Shown: positions 47,225 to 58,572 of the stretch, piece by piece | How positions within the stretch are numbered: position 1 is the first letter of the stretch | How the letters are laid out: each line of letters opens with the position of its first letter | Assembly: GCF_016906535.1 (NCBI RefSeq) | Contig: NC_057374.1 | Span: 124,001 to 188,000, forward strand | Length of the DNA stretch: 64,000 nt | Direction of reading: 5' to 3' | Source: Rhizoctonia solani | Taxonomy: Eukaryota > Basidiomycota > Agaricomycetes > Cantharellales > Ceratobasidiaceae | The notes under the pieces: model-generated | Databases searched by the model: none | Told to the model about the DNA's origin: nothing | Seen by the model: the letters and a program-made list of their open reading frames with translations, nothing else | Made by a program: the position numbers and the translations under genes

Positions 47225-48981
47225 TTAGCGTTGTTCGCTCATTTGTGCCAAATAATCGCCAAGCTAATAGTATGATTACATAAACAAATATGACGCATAG
47301 ATAGGAATGCGAACCCACCTTCAATGCGCCAGCACGAATACTCTCGGCTGCGTTTTGGACATCTGGATTCGCCATGACACGGGTCAACGCATCCCTCGCG
47401 GCTGCTTCGATACCAGCCAACGAGTCGTTGTTAAATGAAGTAGAAGATAGGCCGGCATTGTCAAGATCCTGGAAAGCATACATCATAAGTAAAGGGAATG
47501 CGCATAAACTAGATAAACTTGCGTCTTCTTCACGTCCAAAGTATTGGTTGCTTGAAATACTGGTGGCTCCGCGGAATTGTTGGAGTCGATTGGACGCTTC
47601 GGCCTGAGCGGTGGGGTCATAATCGTTCCTGCCAAAGTACATGTCCGAAGAAATGGCTAATGCCGAATGCTGAATGAGTATTGACATGCTTGGGAATTTT
47701 ATCTAGACGCACCCTTTTGGTTCCCGAATCGATCCCGGGCGGTGGTAACCTCGTCCACCTCTGCGTACTTCTTTGCCGGAGCAGGAGCACTCGGCCCACC
47801 AGCGACTTGCCCAAACCCAAGCCTTCCGAAACCCATACCCAAACGCTCCACATCAGCCGAACTGGTCTTTTCCCCTGCAGTCGGCTTTAGAGCTCCTCCG
47901 CTCGGCGTCGACGCGGCGGTTGTTTTGGCGGCGGCGGCAGCAGCGGCCGCTTTAGCAGCTGCCTCTTCGCGCTCACGTTCCGCATCATACCCGAGCTGCT
48001 TGATCCTCTCTTCCTCTTCGCGTGCTTTCTTTTCGGCAGCTTCGAAATCGATGGGTGCGCCAGCTTTCTTGGCACCCAAGCCTCCTTTGGTGGCACCCAA
48101 CTTGGATACACCGAGTTTCGATACTTTGGGCCCGGAACCAGGTTTAGGTGAGGCGGCGGAAGAAGATGAACGGAGCGAGGAGGATGTGACGGTACGAGGT
48201 GCAGTGGGAGCGGCGGGTGGAGTGGCAGTGGGTGTCGGAGGAAGGGGAACCTGCGTCGCACTGGCTGCTCTTCCGATTCCCGGAGGGCGTGCTGCAGGAG
48301 CAGCCGTGGTCGCAGCAGTTTAGCGGCAGGAGCAGCGGGTTTGTCCCATGACGAAAAGAAGTCGTCTTCAGCATCGGCGGCTGGTGCGGCGGACGAGAGT
48401 GCAGAGGGAGCGCCTTCAATGTGGATGCCTTGTGGGAATCTAAAAATAGTTCGTTAAAAGAAAAAGAAGACTGTCATAGATGTAGTACGTACCTTGTCGC
48501 ATCTTCTCTAACACGTTTTTGAAGCTCCTCCTTGTATAGATCCGCGACGCGACCTTGGTATTTGGACTTGGTGTCAGCTGCGGAAAGTAGACTTGAGCCC
48601 CCGTGTTTGTTATAAAAATCGGTTGCGGATTGGTTGCCTCCGACTTTCATGGTCCTCAACTGTCCTAATTGCCAGGAATCGAGATTTGTGGAACTACGAG
48701 GGAGTGAGTACGAGCCCAGCAGAAAAGACACATAAAAGTCACCGAACAAAGCTGATATGGACTCCCATGTTGCGATGGACACTGGAACAATCGAGGCATA
48801 TGTATACGCCAAAGGTAACGCTCGACCAAGTGGGGTTACGGGCCTTGCAGTCAAAGCATACCTGGAAGCCAAATAAGCACTTTTCCACTTTTTATATCTC
48901 TTATTAACCCACTTTGTTCGCTTTCTGGGCCTTCAGAACCTTGAATGCGGCCTCGGTCTCTTGTTTGGTGGGGTCAGCCAT
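47225..48981 (-). CDS. GLO3: ArfGAP GLO3 (ARFGAP2/3), with apparent frameshift
   Basis: GTPase-activating protein for Arf1 in COPI retrograde traffic. The start at 48981 gives [19 protein letters not shown], then the ArfGAP zinc finger CFDC...CLDC (CX2CX16CX2C) with the arginine finger region [10 protein letters not shown]. After the domain come [13 protein letters not shown] and [10 protein letters not shown], an Ala/Pro/Ser-rich linker, an [19 protein letters not shown] basic stretch, an Ala-rich coiled coil, and two ISS(D/N)xYFGR Glo3-type repeats ([16 protein letters not shown]). It ends [12 protein letters not shown] at 47225. Between DKPAAPAAK and [11 protein letters not shown] the frame shifts at an AAA tract (forward 48319-48321) with no intron to explain it; one missing base would restore agreement. 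Sequencing error or recent mutation cannot be told apart here. Confidence 0.85.
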
Positions 48982-49083
48982 TTGGACGGATGTGGGTGCG
49001 ACGTGGAGACAATTAGCTGACTAATTGGCGTTTAGCCCTGGATCACCGCTCACGTGACTTTGTGTCTTTATCCCCTCCACATC

Positions 49084-50780
49084 ATGTCTGCCCCAACCGT
49101 ATACGACTCCAGAAAAGGGTGAGTACTAGATATTCCAAATTGACCCATTTGACTTATTTTTAGACCTGCTGGATATGCATGGAAGAAGAAACACACCCGA
49201 TAACTCCATCCGATAAACCTCGGTGGATACACCCCTGTGAGTTCTCTCCTCAGTTTATCGGCTTTCCTTGCCTTGACGCGTTTTTAATGATAGGCAAATG
49301 TACCTTGATCGCCCACGAAATATGTCTTCTTACTTGGATTTCCGAGTCCACCGCGCCTGGGGGTTCCACTTCCGCCAATGCCACGTGCTGTCCCCAATGT
49401 AAGACGCCGTACCAAATCATTAGCAACAAGTCAACTCTCTTGGCACTCATGAACTTGGTCGAAATGGGGGGCGCGGTTGTTCGCAAGGTCACCATGTTCA
49501 ACGGTGAGTATTTCTAGCCCCATCACGACATTTACGTCCTTACCACTGACCTCGACACCAATAGGGATCTTCTTTGGACTACTCATCCCAGCGACTGCAT
49601 ATGGAGCCATCACAGCGCGTTTAATCTTGGGGCACGAGATGTACTCATTCCTGATCGGGAATAACCCATTCCAATGGTCATATGCGACCCTGGTCCACTT
49701 GGTGTGTCTATTGAACCTAGATTATTCACGGCCGGACTGACGCCTCTGCATGAATAGCCATTCATCTCCTTGGCCTTCCAAGGTACCCAGGTCACACAGG
49801 CCCGATCTTTGCTTCAGATCATGTGCATTTCTTTGCCAATGCTAGCTTACGACTCGGCCGGATCGCCTTCCCCAGCATCTATCTTCTCCTATCCTCCAAG
49901 TCCTACAGTCGTGTTGGCATTCCTGCCATGTGGTCAGTGACTTCAACATATCATATTCGTTCTCAGACCCAACTGAATGTTCCCCAGTCCAAGCAGCATA
50001 CGGCTTCGCCAAACAAAAGCTCTTTGACATTGGTGCCGAGGCAATCATCCGTTTCGCCGCATACCGAATCAGAAGGCGCCTCCAACAGCACCAGGACACT
50101 CTCCGCAGACGCAGGCCCAACAGCCGCCAGATATCCGAATCCGAAATACAAGGCATCAATCAAGACCTCGACGATATACAGGCCCAGCAACAACAGATCG
50201 CCCAACATGCTCCCGAAGTTGCCCCTGCTCGAGCAGAGCCAGCTGCAGTGGGAGAGCGCCCGCCCGTTTCGTTCTTGTTCACTACCACTTTGATGTTTCC
50301 GTTTATCTCCTCTGCTGCTGGTACTGTCCTCAACATACTGTCCGAGCGGTCTCCGGCAGTCAGGACGCTGATTGGACTGCGTAAGGATGGGATCGACCGG
50401 CGGTTCTCGCGGCCCATCGCATCAGTGACTGGACTTGGGTTCGGCGGTGGCGGATTCTTCGATCGGCTCAGTGTTGCTACCGGCTTTGGGCACTCGGAGG
50501 GTAGACTGGTGCTGAGGAGGGGATGGAGTTGGGATGAGTTTGAGCCGGTGTGGTGAGTACAATGGAAGAGCTATTGGTACGTGGCTGAACTTGTCGGACT
50601 AGGTGGCGCAACGTACTTGGGTATGCGATATATGTGGTGATCCACGACGCATGGGACTTGGTATATGCGTGGCTACGCGTTACTGAGCGCAGGTCGAGGA
50701 AAATTGTCGACCGTGCGTTTGAAGGTGTGGATCTGGGATCGCTGGACTTGAGAGAGTCGTGGAGGCTTGATGGGAACTGA
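49084..50780 (+). CDS. RING-CH (MARCH-type) E3 ubiquitin ligase, membrane protein
   Basis: Seven exons (49084-49098, 49164-49236, 49294-49503, 49565-49701, 49758-49932, 49988-50552, 50603-50780) sum to 450 residues. The RING-CH zinc domain (C4HC3) is at the N-terminus: CWIC, HPCKC, HEIC, and CPQC, so it should transfer ubiquitin to membrane substrates. Hydrophobic segments follow (GIFFGLLIPATAYGAITARL, LPFISLAFQ region, and FLFTTTLMFPFISSAAGTVL), with a Gln/Arg-rich cytosolic loop between. The C-terminus (VLGYAIYVVIHDAWDLVYAW) adds another helix. A 15-nt first exon with donor GTATAC is needed for phase; the more obvious GTGAGT donor at 49119 does not fit, so the N-terminus is uncertain. Confidence 0.85.
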
Positions 50781-51339
50781 GGGACGTCGATAGCTGAGAG
50801 GACTAGAGCCGTAGGTGGTTGGGGTCGTCGAGAACTGCCGGACGAACTGTCGGGGCAGTTTGGTTGCCACAGCTGCATGGATATTTGCTTTCGCATCACA
50901 GTGGATACGCTCGGATTTCTGTATTTGTTTCTTGTACGCCTTAGTGAGATAATCCTAATACATTCAGCCCCATCTTTCTTGAAATTCTTGGGATTATGGG
51001 TGCTGACTGACACTATACGTCTGCGGGTATAGACATCCGAGCTATACCTCAGCCCGAATCCGCCTCGGCGAACCTGACTCATCATACTTTAGGTTCGTTG
51101 TGACTACAATACTGAGCTGGCTAATGTGGTAGCTTGACAACCATTTGGCTGACCAGAGTGCACTGAACATTTCCAATTCGGTCGGAGTATCCCCGAGAGG
51201 CATATACCGACTTTCTCGGCGAGGTATAGGACCAGGCTTAAAAGAGACTTCAAACAGCACCTTACCTCCAACAGTCACTCGGCTCTATACACTCAGTTAT
51301 ACATACTCAACTTCACATACATACACACCTTCGCCCATC
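50781..51339. other. Intergenic, no gene seen
   Basis: Between the E3 ligase and the tautomerase gene. A minus-strand open frame runs across 50477-51085 but overlaps real exons in antisense and has no supporting features. Confidence 0.45.
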
Positions 51340-51857
51340 ATGCCTATGCACAGAATCTACACCGTCCCAGGCCTCTACTCTGTCGCCGAAAAGCAGGCCA
51401 TGGCATCCGCCATTACAGAGCTCTACACGTCCTTTGGCCTTCCCGCATTCTACGTGCTTGTCTTCTTCATCGACCTGCCCAAGGACTCGTACTACATCGG
51501 CGGCAAGCCAGACGATAACTTTGCCCGCTTCAATGTCCAGCACGTCGCACGCGCCTTGCCAGATAAGCCATCGAAGCTTCAGTTTATGCAGGCATACGAG
51601 AAGGCTCTCAAGCCGTTTACCGCTGACAAAGGGCTCAACTGGGAGGTAAGCCGAACCAAGTTGGACCGAAGCATGCGTTGGTGTGATCAAGACTAATGCC
51701 TCTGTGTGTGTAGGTGAACATCGACGAAGCCGATCCCTTGGTCTGGCATACGAATGGTGTGTCTCCTCCTGTGCCTGGATCAGACGGAGAGAAGCTATGG
51801 GCGAAGCTGAACAAGGTGGTTCCGTTTGAGGGGCAGGCATGGAAAGACCTGGACTGA
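51340..51857 (+). CDS. Tautomerase-superfamily protein (oxalocrotonate tautomerase-like)
   Basis: Two exons (51340-51645, 51714-51857) give 149 residues. The protein starts Met-Pro (MPMHRIYTVPGLYS), so removal of Met would expose the N-terminal proline that acts as the catalytic base in this superfamily. The rest fits the fungal 'putative oxalocrotonate tautomerase' group, about 140-150 residues: KQAMASAITELYTSFGLPAFYV, an IDLPKDSYYIGG strand, and the C-terminal WHTNGVSPP and WAKLNKVVPFEG region. Relatives include cis-3-chloroacrylic acid dehalogenase-like enzymes. Substrate unknown. Confidence 0.8.
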
Positions 51858-51992
51858 ATGCAGATGAGGGCATTGTAGATAATTCAGATATAGTAACGGG
51901 GGTCTGTGCATTTTACATTCATAGAGTATGGATCAAAATGGCGGGTCTAAATTGACTGGGTCATGCCTACTAGAACATAGCTAATCTGCCGA

Positions 51993-52485
51993 TCAAATAA
52001 TTGGAACTGGTACATGGACCGGATATGGCTGAGGCACTGATCTATCAATCGGATACGGCTGAGGCACGTGTTTGACTACCTCCACAGGATATGGCTGAGG
52101 CACCGGACGGTCCACAATCTTTTCCACAACCTTTTCCACAATTTTTTCCACAGGATACGGCTGAGGCACTTTGACATTGCCAGACACATTCACAGAGACA
52201 GGATCACGGCTCCTGAACAAGTCCGATAAGCTCAATCTAATGCTGTGGTCATGAGATATGTATGGCCCCACTTACTCAATGGCGCTGCGTTCATCACCTG
52301 CATATTGCATACTCTGGCGACGTTCATTGTTCTCATGGTGAGACTATACATATGATCTAATAAGTCTGACTGAGCTACAATACGCAAAGCACGATTCAAC
52401 TCACTACAGCCCCACTAAACGACACAGGAGCTCCGAGGACGCAAGCAGCTCCAGCAAACATACAGCTAACAGTGAGCAACTTCAT
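51993..52485 (-). CDS. Secreted proline-rich repeat protein (PQPYPV repeats), 130 aa
   Basis: Three exons (52485-52405, 52343-52276, 52236-51993) join in phase. A signal peptide (MKLLTVSCMFAGAACVLGAP) is followed by a polar stretch with a dibasic ERR that may be processed. The C-terminal half has four PQPYP(V/I) motifs alternating with charged valine-rich segments (VEKIVEKVVEKIVDR, VEVVKH, DRS), ending HVPVPII. No cysteines beyond the signal region. This pattern, basic/valine spacers between PxPYP units, suggests an extended cell-wall or extracellular structural protein. Function not known; tail-to-tail with the tautomerase. Confidence 0.75.
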
Positions 52486-53726
52486 AGTCAGTTCGAGGTG
52501 GTTAGAGACAGCAGTTATGACGAGTATACACAGGTGGATAGACCTGGCCTAAGTCGCTCTCTTATATAGCATACCCGCGGGCCCGCAGCCAAAGTCGAGA
52601 CTCTAAGCGGATGGCCAGCAGAAGACACCGGTGTCAAGCCACCTGACATCTGTACCTTGCACTGTCCAGCATAATAGACTATCAGCTGACTCGCGCTCCA
52701 ATCCCAGCCAGATATAGATATATTGGTGGAGGAGATCCGTGGGTCAGACTTCCATCATTCCGGCGAACAGCGTCGATCAGCCGAGTTCACCGTCCGGCGC
52801 TAGTTTGTGTTTGCCTCCGATATCAACCTGTCTCCGGTTATACCTGGATGGGCATCAGCCACTTCAGCCACTTCAGCCACACTAGTACCAACAAGGCACA
52901 GTCATCGACGGACGCTCGGGTGCAAGTCCCCGCTGCCTTCCTATGGGTAGTACGGCGCTGGACACCAAGGGCTAGCCAAATTGCAAGCCCCATGAGTAAA
53001 GCCGACATGGGTAAACGACACTGACAACAGGTCCCAAATGAGCTATAGCTCGATTGGACTTTGACCCGGGAGCATTTCTGGGGTACTCGCCTTGCCCTTC
53101 TTCCTCCGTCATAGGGGTGTCTATCGGCCCGTCGCCCGTCGATCGGGTTTAACTCAGTCGATATTAGTTTGGCTGCCAGCATGCCACGATGGCCTTTGTT
53201 CCACCAGAAGTGTATATTTTGCCGGCATCCAGTATCGAAAGATAGACTTGCAGTGTATTTTCATAGGTTCCATCTAAGGACTGAGTCTACAAATGCAGTC
53301 TAAACAGCGAGGTAAGCCTGTAATTAACAAATGTGTACGAAATTAAAATACGAATAAATCATGGTGGGAAGCTTTGGTTGGTGGGTTTGTAATTCATAGT
53401 TAGTACTATAGAATATGAGATGATAATATCTATGGGGACCACAAGCGAGACAACCCAAACGAAAGGAATGGCATGATGATCGTAATGAAATGCTCAAGGA
53501 CAACAAATCTGTGTAACAAGTAACATGGGCGCTTGGTGCATCAGACTTAGTGCATTGGCGTATCTGCTTTGTGTTCTGGCCGCCGTTCTGCAAAATTCAC
53601 GGAATACTGCCAAAGAGCCACACGACCATATCATATAACAGCCGCCGTCTTACACGACTGCCCATTGTCAAACCGCCGTGCTGTCAGTACGTTCCCCGGT
53701 CGTCTTGGTCTATCCTCCATCAGATG
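52486..53726. other. Intergenic, no gene seen
   Basis: No coding pattern. 5' flank of the secreted repeat protein and left flank of the transposon island. Confidence 0.4.
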
Positions 53727-53762
53727 CTTCCGCTCGCTTCCGCTCGCTTCCGCTCGCTTCCG
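53727..53762. repeat. Decanucleotide tandem repeat
   Basis: CTTCCGCTCG in three full units and a partial fourth, 40 bp before the copia LTR. Confidence 0.85.
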
Positions 53763-53801
53763 ACGGTTCAGGCTCATTGGCAAATTATAAGTAATCACTA
53801 C

Positions 53802-54046
53802 TGTAGAAATATCATGTATATAGTGGTAAATACAAGAAGGATCTGGAATGTGCTGGAACATGCATGTAATCGAGTCAAGCGACGATACCTAGTCATATAC
53901 TAGATGACTCGACTATAATGTAAAGGTATAAATACGGGTGCATTCGACCGTATAGTACCAGACCTCTCTTTCTCTTTATTCATACCACTGTCTTTACTAT
54001 CACTTTGTATTCATATAGTTCTATTTACAAACATATTCTTTCTACA
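53802..54046 (+). mobile_element. 5' LTR of Ty1/copia element
   Basis: Begins TGTAGA and ends TCTACA (inverted termini), 245 bp, followed directly by a primer-binding site. Contains TATAAATA near 53926. Left flank ACTAC; the partner LTR is missing, so target duplication cannot be checked. Confidence 0.8.
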
Positions 54047-54059
54047 GGTTATGAGCCCC
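54047..54059 (+). other. Primer-binding site, tRNA-iMet half-molecule type
   Basis: GGTTATGAGCCCC directly follows the LTR and is complementary to the anticodon-stem region of initiator tRNA-Met, as in Drosophila copia, where a cleaved tRNA half is the primer. Confidence 0.7.
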
Positions 54060-54133
54060 GATTGAACGCCTATAACCAACCGTAAATAGAATATATAAAC
54101 CACTTACCCGAGTATGCTCAAACACAATAAGAA

Positions 54134-56248
54134 ATGGCTGAGAAAACACCAACCATTACTGGTGCAAGCGGATTGCACCGAATCCCATCCCTCCGGGGAA
54201 CTGAGAATTACAACACATGGCGTATACAGATGGAAGATATACTTACCGATCTCGATCTGTATAGCTATGTAGACGGCAAAAATGAAAGACCCGAACCTAA
54301 GATAAAAATCAGGGTTACTGGTTGCAAAGACGACGATGGAAACGACTTACCCGACCTTGAAGTAGGCGATGATGACTCCGCATACACGGAATGGATCAAA
54401 GCCGATCGTAAAACACTGTCAAATATTAGATTAAGAGTCGAAGGGAACGTACTTACACACATACAATCATGTAAGTACTCCGCCGACGCTTGGAATCTCT
54501 TGGCAGCAACATTTCAAGTTAAGGGTACTGTTGGACTAATCAACTTACGAAGAAAGTTCTTCAGCCACAGGATGTCGGACAGCGAAGACATTGAGGAACA
54601 CATACAACGTATGCGTGGATGGTTCCAACAAATCAATGACATCGCACCAAACTCGTGCACTGAAGCCGATTGGATAACCACGTTAGTAGCAAGCCTACCT
54701 GACTCATGGGACACGTTCACCCAGTCTGTAAGCTTCGAATTCAACACTGAAGACAAGAATAAATTAGCCAATCAAGTGAGTGACTTACGCTCACGTATTA
54801 TGGCCGAAGCACACCGAAGAAATACCCAACAACCTGACGGTAAGACTTTCTTCGCTACAAATAAACCGAGCTTCAATAAGTTCGTACGTACCAATATGAG
54901 TAATAAAGGCCCAGATAAGTCTAAATCGAAATGCAATAACTGCGGAAAGATTGGACACTGGGCAGCCGAATGCCAAGGTCCAGGTGGAGGCGTATTCAAG
55001 CCCAACCATCCAAATAAAGGCGGTCAACCAAACAGAAGATTCAACGCACCAGGAAAAGCTAGGAATGGCAATGCCCGCACGCATATAGCCATAGCTAATA
55101 ACTCCGAACATAAAGAATATGCGTTCTCAACTCTCGAGGACGAAATAAGCCTGATAGGCAAGACCCCCAACACCTGGATAGCGGATAGCGGCACTACTAC
55201 TCACATAGCAATTGATCGGAATGCATTCTCCAATTATACCAAGTCATCCGGCTACGTCGCCGGAGTCACTGGCAAAGAGCCAATAATGGGCCGCGGCACT
55301 GTAGAGCTATTGTGCTTAAATAATACAGAGAAGAACAAATACACAAAGATTAAGCTTACCAATGTAGCTCACGTACCGAGTTTGCCCGCAAACCTAATCA
55401 GCTTATCATTAGTAACTGATAAAGGCACTAGAATTCTGATGGATCAGAATGAATTGCAAATACTAGATAAAAACAATAAGCCAATCATTATTGGATCAAA
55501 GTTGAAAAATTGCAAACAAGGAAACCTTTGGAAGATCAGCGTGAAACCCATAAACAATTGCAATCAGAAGCTTGAGAACAATAAACTTACTGAAATAGTA
55601 CTGACCAAACAAACCAGACGCACATGGTTTGAATGGCACAAGGTACTTGGGCACATCGGCCCGCAAGCACTCCAACAACTAAAATCCAACAAAGCAATCA
55701 ACGGAATGGAGATAATAGAAGACAATATTGGACTCAACTTTGAATGCAACGTATGTATGCAGTCAAAAGCACACACCCAACCATTTCCAAAAGAATTGCA
55801 AACCAAAGTGTCTGAAATTGGCAAATTAATCATTACCAATGTATGGGGACCTGCTCAAACTACATCTATAGGACAATACAGATATTATGCATCATTTACT
55901 GACATTGCAACTAGATTCACTTGCTTAGGATTTCTCAAACATAAGGATGAAACTCTGAACAAGTATAAAGCATTTGAAGCAATGATAAATACACAGAAAG
56001 ATAAAAAGATAAAGCAAGTACGCTTTGACAACAGTCGCAAATTTGTAAATAAAGATTGGATTGAACACACTAACCTGAAAGGTACAATTTTAGAAACCAC
56101 AGCCCCATACTCAGCGCAACAAAATGGTATTGCTGAAAGGTTAAATTGCACATTAGCAGACAAAGCACGTGCAATGCTACTCAAATTGGGCGCACCAAAG
56201 TTCCTTTGGAACAAAGCAATTGCGTACGCCTGTTACCTGAAAAATTGA
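54134..56248 (+). pseudogene. Ty1/copia gag-pol, truncated
   Basis: A 704-residue frame. Gag region (about 1-260) with SADAWNLLAATF, then the zinc knuckle CNNCGKIGHWAAEC, protease WIADSGTTTH, and the integrase: zinc motif H...H...CNVC, core with TNVWGP, RFDNSRKF and NGIAERLN. Ends at an in-frame TGA (56246-56248) although the same frame continues after it. The first catalytic Asp of the integrase core (normally D before V-W-G-P) is Asn. Reverse transcriptase and RNase H are absent from the window, so the copy cannot move on its own. Confidence 0.85.
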
Positions 56249-56823
56249 GTACCAATGCAAGTGCAAGGAAAGTTCTGGAAAATGCTGTTCAAAGCATTTT
56301 GGGGTAAGAGACCCAACGTAAGTGTACTGCAACCATGGGGAACAAAATGCTATGTACTGGATCAAGGAGAGAGCTGCTCTAAGTTAGAATCAAAGACATT
56401 CACAGCTCTATTTACCGGCATATTGGATGTTCAAGGCAAAAGCTGGCATTATTACAAAACAGGAGCAAACTGTATATTGCACTCACGCAATATATTGTTC
56501 CCAAGAACCCATACACAGGCCAATAACATACACAACAGCACAGATTGGGGGGAATTGGTTGTTCTGCCTGCTGAGGGGAGAGAGTGACTCATACCAACAG
56601 CACTGCAGAACAACATGACAAAAATGCTAGAACAGGGGGAGCAAATCAAGTCAGTGAACAAATTAAGTCAGAAACAAAACATACTAGTGAGCTGAAAGAT
56701 ATAAAAAGCAAAGGAAAGAACAAACAGAAAGCATCAAACTCACCAAGCCAATCTACTAAGCCTAAACTCACCACTCATGCTGCTGTTCCTAAACCCAGCT
56801 CTACTTGTTCTAAGCTTACTATG
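56249..56823 (+). mobile_element. Copia remnant downstream of stop codon
   Basis: The same frame as gag-pol continues with the end of the integrase domain (RNILFPR) to a stop at 56587; a shifted frame then codes a Ser/Lys-rich linker. The copia sequence resumes after the inserted LTR at 57387. Confidence 0.65.
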
Positions 56824-57386
56824 TGTTACAAACTCCTTAACTATACCACTGGATTTGGACAATTTTTCTAATATTTTTAGCATTTTTTACGAACTCTTTA
56901 TCTTTACTTTTTCAATCACGTGATCTTGGCGCTTATCATGCCAAGATGCCACGCCAAGATGCCGTGCCAAGGGCGCCTAGGAGAAAATCCACGCTTCTGC
57001 GCAGCCCGCAGCACTCTTCCTATTTCATGTATACACTTCTTTTCTCATGCACACAGACCATGTAGATAGCGCACCCTTGTCTATATATACAACAGGAAAA
57101 TTGCTTGGAAACCCCAAGTTGATTTTACCTTGTCTCATATCCATTGAGGAGGAAACCCCCAGCCAGCTGAGTAGCTGGCCCTTAAGTAGTTCAGAAGTTA
57201 ACCCCCTATTTGCGCTTACCACACCTCCAGGGCTCAGCCCCCTTTGTTGCCAGTAGTAGCCAGTAGAGCGCCATAAGCGCTAGTAGTTAGAAGTAGTATA
57301 GCCTTAGATAGTAGTTTGCAGTGTTTAGAACAGCCTTAAGTGCCTGCCCACCAGCATGTACCCAACCTTACAGTTGGCATACAACA
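56824..57386 (+). mobile_element. Solo LTR of a gypsy-type element
   Basis: 563 bp from TGTTACA to ...TACAACA, flanked on both sides by CTATG (56819-56823 and 57387-57391), a 5-bp target duplication. Nothing internal remains, so it arose by recombination between two LTRs. It sits inside the copia linker and is an inverted homologue of the LTR at 57780-58338. Confidence 0.85.
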
Positions 57387-57779
57387 CTATGCCCCACTCT
57401 GGGACTTGTCTTGATACTGCTGAATCTGCTTGCAAGATCAATGCAAACCCCTCCCTCAAGTCCTCTGGCATCCAAACCCATTGCCAAAACCCCAACAAGC
57501 CCAAGCTCACATTGGACACCAACTATGGAGGTGTCAAGATCACTGTCAAAGACACCACCACCGCTCCCACCAGTTTGTCTAGCCCAAACATCCCTGGTTC
57601 ATTCACTAACTATGTTACAGAACTCAACAAATACTGCAATGACTCAGGAAGCAATTACTCCAATGCATACATCCTTGGAACAAGCGCAAATCAACACAAT
57701 TCAGTCACTGACATCACCTTGTTTTGTTCCCACATCCCCTTGCTTGTCTCCAACACCTTGTCTATTATATCTGCCCCAA
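57387..57779 (+). mobile_element. Copia remnant, resumed after solo LTR
   Basis: Continues the copia linker: with the solo LTR and one CTATG removed, the reading frame runs on from the upstream side (SSTCSKLTM then PHSGTCLDTAE). No reverse transcriptase motifs before the next element cuts in at 57780. Confidence 0.6.
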
Positions 57780-58338
57780 TGTTGTACACCAACTGTAAGG
57801 TTGGGTACACGCTAGTGGGCGGGCGCTTGAGGCCATACTACTACACTTGTTTATGTAAACTAACTATCTAAGGCTATGCTAATACCACTTAGGGCGGACT
57901 ACTACTTCTATACTACTGCAAGAGGGCCTTAGGCCTGGGAGGTGTGGTGAGTAAGGTAAAGGGGTAACTACTGATGACTTAAGGGGCCGGCTACTTAGCT
58001 GGCTGGTTATCCTCCTCAATGTGTTTGAGATGAGGTAAAATCAACTTGGTGGTCCCAAGCAATTTCCCTGCTGTATATATAGACAGAGACACACTATTTA
58101 CATGGTCTGTGCGCGTGAGAGAGGAAGTACATATAGCAAATGAGAAGCGTGCTGCGGGCTGCGCAGAAGCGTGGATTTCTTCTAAGCGCCCTTGGCACGG
58201 CATCTTGGCACGGCACCTTGGCAATGTAAGCGCCAAGGTCACGTGATTGAAAAACATAAGATATTGAGTCCGTAAAAAATAGTAAAAATATTAGAAAAAG
58301 TAGGCAAGTCTAATGGTATCATTCTTGAGGGTGTAACA
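57780..58338 (-). mobile_element. 3' LTR of gypsy remnant (minus)
   Basis: 559 bp read on the minus strand from TGTTACACCC to ACAACA. It shares its length and most sequence with the solo LTR at 56824 in opposite orientation (for example CAATCACGTGA(T/C)CTTGGCGCTTA and CCACGCTTCTGCGCAGCCCG). A G-rich polypurine tract lies just outside it at 58339-58349. Confidence 0.8.
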
Positions 58339-58349
58339 CTGCCCCCCCC

Positions 58350-58572
58350 TTAAAGGCTCTTGGCAGAGTCACAAGCCTTTTTGAGTCTAGTCTGGTTAAA
58401 CCGCTTGATTTCTTCTTGGCTATGCTCCAGTAGTTCCTCCGGCTCCCAGGAATTGTCTTCTGGGCCGTATCCCTTCCATTTTATCAGATAAAACCATTTA
58501 CCCTGTTGTTGTTTAGCGTCAATGATTTGTTCAACCTTGTATTCTTCTTCTCCCTCTATTGTCTCAGGAGGA
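58350..58572 (-). pseudogene. Gypsy pol C-terminus with chromodomain, fragment
   Basis: The minus-strand frame codes for EGEEEYKVEQIIDAKQ, WFYLIKWKGYG and NSWEPEELLEH, the end of a chromovirus integrase with its chromodomain, stopping at 58350. Closely parallels the intact element at 61545. Broken at 58572 by the start of another LTR, so everything upstream is lost. Confidence 0.8.

Noticed and set aside
47742..48323. 193-residue Ala-rich plus-strand frame
   Set aside because: Antisense of the Ala/Lys-rich linker and coiled coil of GLO3.
57321..57815. Two overlapping plus-strand frames as a new gene between inverted LTRs
   Set aside because: They start within the solo LTR and continue the copia linker; not an independent gene.
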